From: Gleditsia sinensis
Lineage: Eukaryota; Streptophyta; Magnoliopsida; Fabales; Fabaceae
Assembly: GCA_037074535.1 (NCBI GenBank)
Contig: CM073463.1
Coordinates: forward strand, 64,211,595 to 64,275,594
Direction: 5' to 3'
DNA: 64,000 bases
A program made the translations under genes and the position numbers. The notes beneath the pieces are model-generated. The model was given only the letters and a program-made list of their open reading frames with translations. It had not been told where the DNA came from and made no database searches. Of this stretch, positions 61,192-64,000 are shown piece by piece; the first letter of the stretch is position 1, and each line of letters begins with the position of its first letter.

Positions 61192-61724
61192 TTAATCGAC
61201 CAACGACCTCTTACTTTCTTCATCTCCCTCATCCTCTTTTCCTTCATTCTTATCGAAACTGCCCAACTTCTTAGCCCTCAAGGCCTCCACTTCCCAATCA
61301 GTACGTACCATCACAACATAGAGGATAGATAAGGCACATGCTACTTGAGCAGCTAGAAGCCCATACCAAAGCCCATGGAACCCAACTTTGAAAATAAAGG
61401 CCAGGCCCACAGCCACTGGAGTGCCTACAAAGTAAAAGGAGCCCAAGTTGATGTGAGCCCTTATGACGGGTTGGGCAGTGCCACGCAAGATGCCAGAACA
61501 AGTAGTTTGTGGGCAGTTTGCAAGCTCACATAGGCCCATGATCGGCAAGATTGATGCGACCAAGGCTTTCACAGGCTCATCCTTTGTGAATAGCTCGGCC
61601 CACTTCTTTCTAAGGAACACTGTCAATGCCAATTAATGAAGCCCATCGTAAAGCCACATCCCAATGCAACCATGGAAGCTAGCTTAGCCTTGCATGGTTT
61701 TCCAGCTCCAAGCTCATTCCCTAC
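61192..61724 (-). pseudogene. MATE transporter exon 3, duplicate copy, broken
   Basis: It matches exon 3 of the gene at 27878-28435. The acceptor (CTCGCAG|GTAGGG) is kept. One A is missing from the AAA at 28352-28354 (61631-61632 here), which shifts the frame in the NLALTVF region. A GAA codon near the end has become TAA (61192-61194), removing the last residues. Beyond the frameshift the rest (FLRKKWAELFTKDEP, then GLCELANCPQTTCSGILRG) is well preserved, so inactivation is recent or the copy is partial. Exons 1 and 2 should lie past the window end. Confidence 0.92.
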
Positions 61725-62631
61725 CTGCGAGCAAAGGATCGACATTTCATGAGAATAGTTCATATGTTACAAGAAAATAATTATTGGATCATAGATTAGC
61801 TCTATGGGTCGTATAAAAAAGCCTATTCACCATTTTCGTCACTCTCTTCTCTCTCCATCTTCATTCCATTCCCATTCAGGCATATATTTCTCCCACCCTC
61901 ATTTTTCATAAGTTATAGAGACTTATGAAAATCTTTTATGCTTCTAAATTTTTATAAGTAAAATTTTAAGAAAAATAAATAAAACTTCATAAAACTTAAA
62001 TAGTATAAATTTAATTTTATGTACATTATAATTATTAATATCGATATATGTATAATAAAGTAATTAAATAAATTAAATGTATTATAATTACTAATATAGA
62101 TATATGTTCCAGGGGATCGTGGGGTTGTTTGCTATTGTTGCCGAAGGATAAAAGCAATATGTTGTTTTTATTTAAAAATTGAAATGGGTTTTTAAAATTA
62201 AAATATGATTTTTTGTTTTTTGTTTTAAATCTAAAATTAAAGATTAAGGGATAATTTGGTCATTTTGCACCTCCAAACGTTGAGTTTAACTGTAAAAATT
62301 AATAGCAGAGAGTGAATTGCAGCTATATAAAAGAACTTGAATGATATTACTTAAATTAAAAGAAAAGAGAATAAATTGCAAATGCATCAATATTTCAAAG
62401 TAGCAAAATGTATTTTCTTTTAGTAATATTGTTATTGTTGTTACTATGATTATTATTACTGTTGTCACTCTAATTATTATTACTATCTCATCACTACTGT
62501 CACTATTATTATCATCGTCTTCGTTATTATAATTATTATAGTTATATCATCATTATTGTCACCACTATCATCACTATTATCAATATTATCACCATTACTA
62601 TCAATCTATTTGTTATATGTTAATTCATCAA

Positions 62632-63073
62632 GGACCTGTTTGGATAGCAGAATTTACAGCTTATTAGAGCTTATCTATCAGTATAAGTGTTTTTATGTTA
62701 AAAAAACAGTGTTTGGATAAATTTAAATAAGTAACTTATCAATCTTCAATAAGCTAATTTTAGCTTATTTCATAAACCAATTTTTTAAACTTATTAAAAA
62801 AAGCCTATGTAAAAACTCAAATTCACATGATCAAGAAGTTATTTTGCACTTTTACAAGTTAAAATTTCATCAAAATTATACCATTCACCTCTCTCCTTCT
62901 ATCAAAACTATATCCAAATATTTTAAAAGAAATTTATAAATTTGAAAAGCATTTTTTTAAATATATATCCAAACGTTAAATAACTTAATTTAAAAATTCT
63001 TCTTCTATAAGCGCTTTTTATATAAGGTCTTATTCTATAAGTACTTAAATAAACTGTATACCCAAACTGGGCC
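62632..63073. mobile_element. Harbinger/Tourist-like MITE (442 bp), present only in copy 2
   Basis: The left end GGACCTGTTTGGATAGCAG and the inverse of the right end GGCCCAGTTTGGGTATACAG are close matches. It is flanked by CAA (62629-62631 and 63074-63076), a 3-bp duplication near the preferred TWA. Copy 1 shows the unoccupied site (TTCATCAACTACTTG at about 29333). Confidence 0.86.
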
Positions 63074-63816
63074 CAAATACTTGATAACATTAGAGCTTAT
63101 ACAATAATATTCAATGTTACTTAAACTATTAAGTGTTATTCTAAACGGTACACCTTATGAGTATTTGTATTACTATTTCCCTACCTGCAAGCAAAGCATT
63201 GACATTTCACGGAAACAGTCCATATGTTACAAGAATAGAATTATTGGATCATAGTTAGCTTTACGGGTACCTCTCCATCTCCATTATATTCACATTCCTT
63301 ACTGATATATTTCTCCCCATCCTCATTTCTCATAAATTACAGAGACCTATGAAAATATTTATGTTTCTAAATTTTTATAAGTAACATTTTAAGAAAATTA
63401 AGTAAAACTTTATAAAAATTAAATAGTATAATTTTAACTTTGTGTTTAAAAGTGTTTTCTAAGTACATAGCTACTTAAGTATTTACACTAACTAAACTCA
63501 ATTCTAAAAGATCTTAAATTCTACTTAAAAATTACAATTTAAAATTCTAAAATTTGAATTTTAAAAATTAAAATTCTAAATTTTAAATTCTAAACTTTAA
63601 AATTCTAAACACTAAATATTAAATTAATAAATCTTAAATTTTAAATTTTAAACTTTAAAATTTTGAAACGTTAACCCATAAATTTTTAAAACTCTAATAT
63701 TAAACCTTAGCTTTAAAAAAAGAAAAAAGAAGAAGAATTTTTTAAATTCTCTAATAATTTTTTAATAATAAATAGAAAATTGGAGATAAAAATAGTTTTT
63801 TAAAAGTTGAACGGGC

Positions 63817-63922
<106 letters not shown>

Positions 63923-64000
63923 CTTAATCTATTACTCTTATTAGTTCAACTACTCTTAATTGTTTTTTGGACATTATTCAACTGGTTTTAATAAAATAAT

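Overview
This is a repeat-dense, AT-rich piece of a flowering-plant nuclear genome, most likely a eudicot. The signs are spliced genes with plant-type GTAAGT/CAG junctions, a plant-type MATE transporter, Tekay-like chromovirus, copia, CACTA, hAT and RTE elements, Tourist-type MITEs and long (AT)n runs. The species cannot be named from the sequence alone. I see no bacterial-style operon, CRISPR array, rRNA or tRNA gene, and no undescribed gene system.

Layout. (1) 1-8919 is a chromodomain Ty3/gypsy (Tekay-like) element on the minus strand, cut by the window start. It sits inside the RNase H region of a plus-strand copia element whose 3' end and LTR run to 10333. (2) 10516-23160 is one minus-strand copia element with a 5' LTR at 21946-23160. 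Its gag is broken by a solo LTR (12927-15741) and by a second insertion (15834-20934) that itself carries a CACTA transposon (17073-20883). (3) 23161-27730 holds MITEs, short tandem repeats and trinucleotide-rich arrays. (4) 27878-32164 is the one apparently intact host gene, a three-exon MATE/DTX transporter of about 492 residues on the minus strand. (5) 33451-39836 is a decayed gypsy-like LTR with a 979-bp tandem duplication, interrupted by a hAT element with a decayed ZMYM1-like transposase. (6) 42215-64000 is a second copy of 17655-30281 in the same orientation, so a unit of about 24.6 kb looks tandemly duplicated with its breakpoint inside the CACTA element. The second copy carries a broken MATE exon 3 (61192-61724).

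The two copies act as mutual controls. The second copy alone carries a solo LTR (44564-49650) with a nested Tekay-type solo LTR (45302-47501), an RTE LINE (54727-57894, 23-bp target duplication) and a Harbinger-type MITE (62632-63073). The first copy shows the empty site for the outer solo LTR, the LINE and this MITE. The nested LTR has its empty site in the related solo LTR at 12927-15741. The window is therefore best read as a datable stack of insertions around a duplicated transporter gene. The only gene likely to serve the host is the MATE efflux carrier; essentially all other coding sequence is transposon remains.
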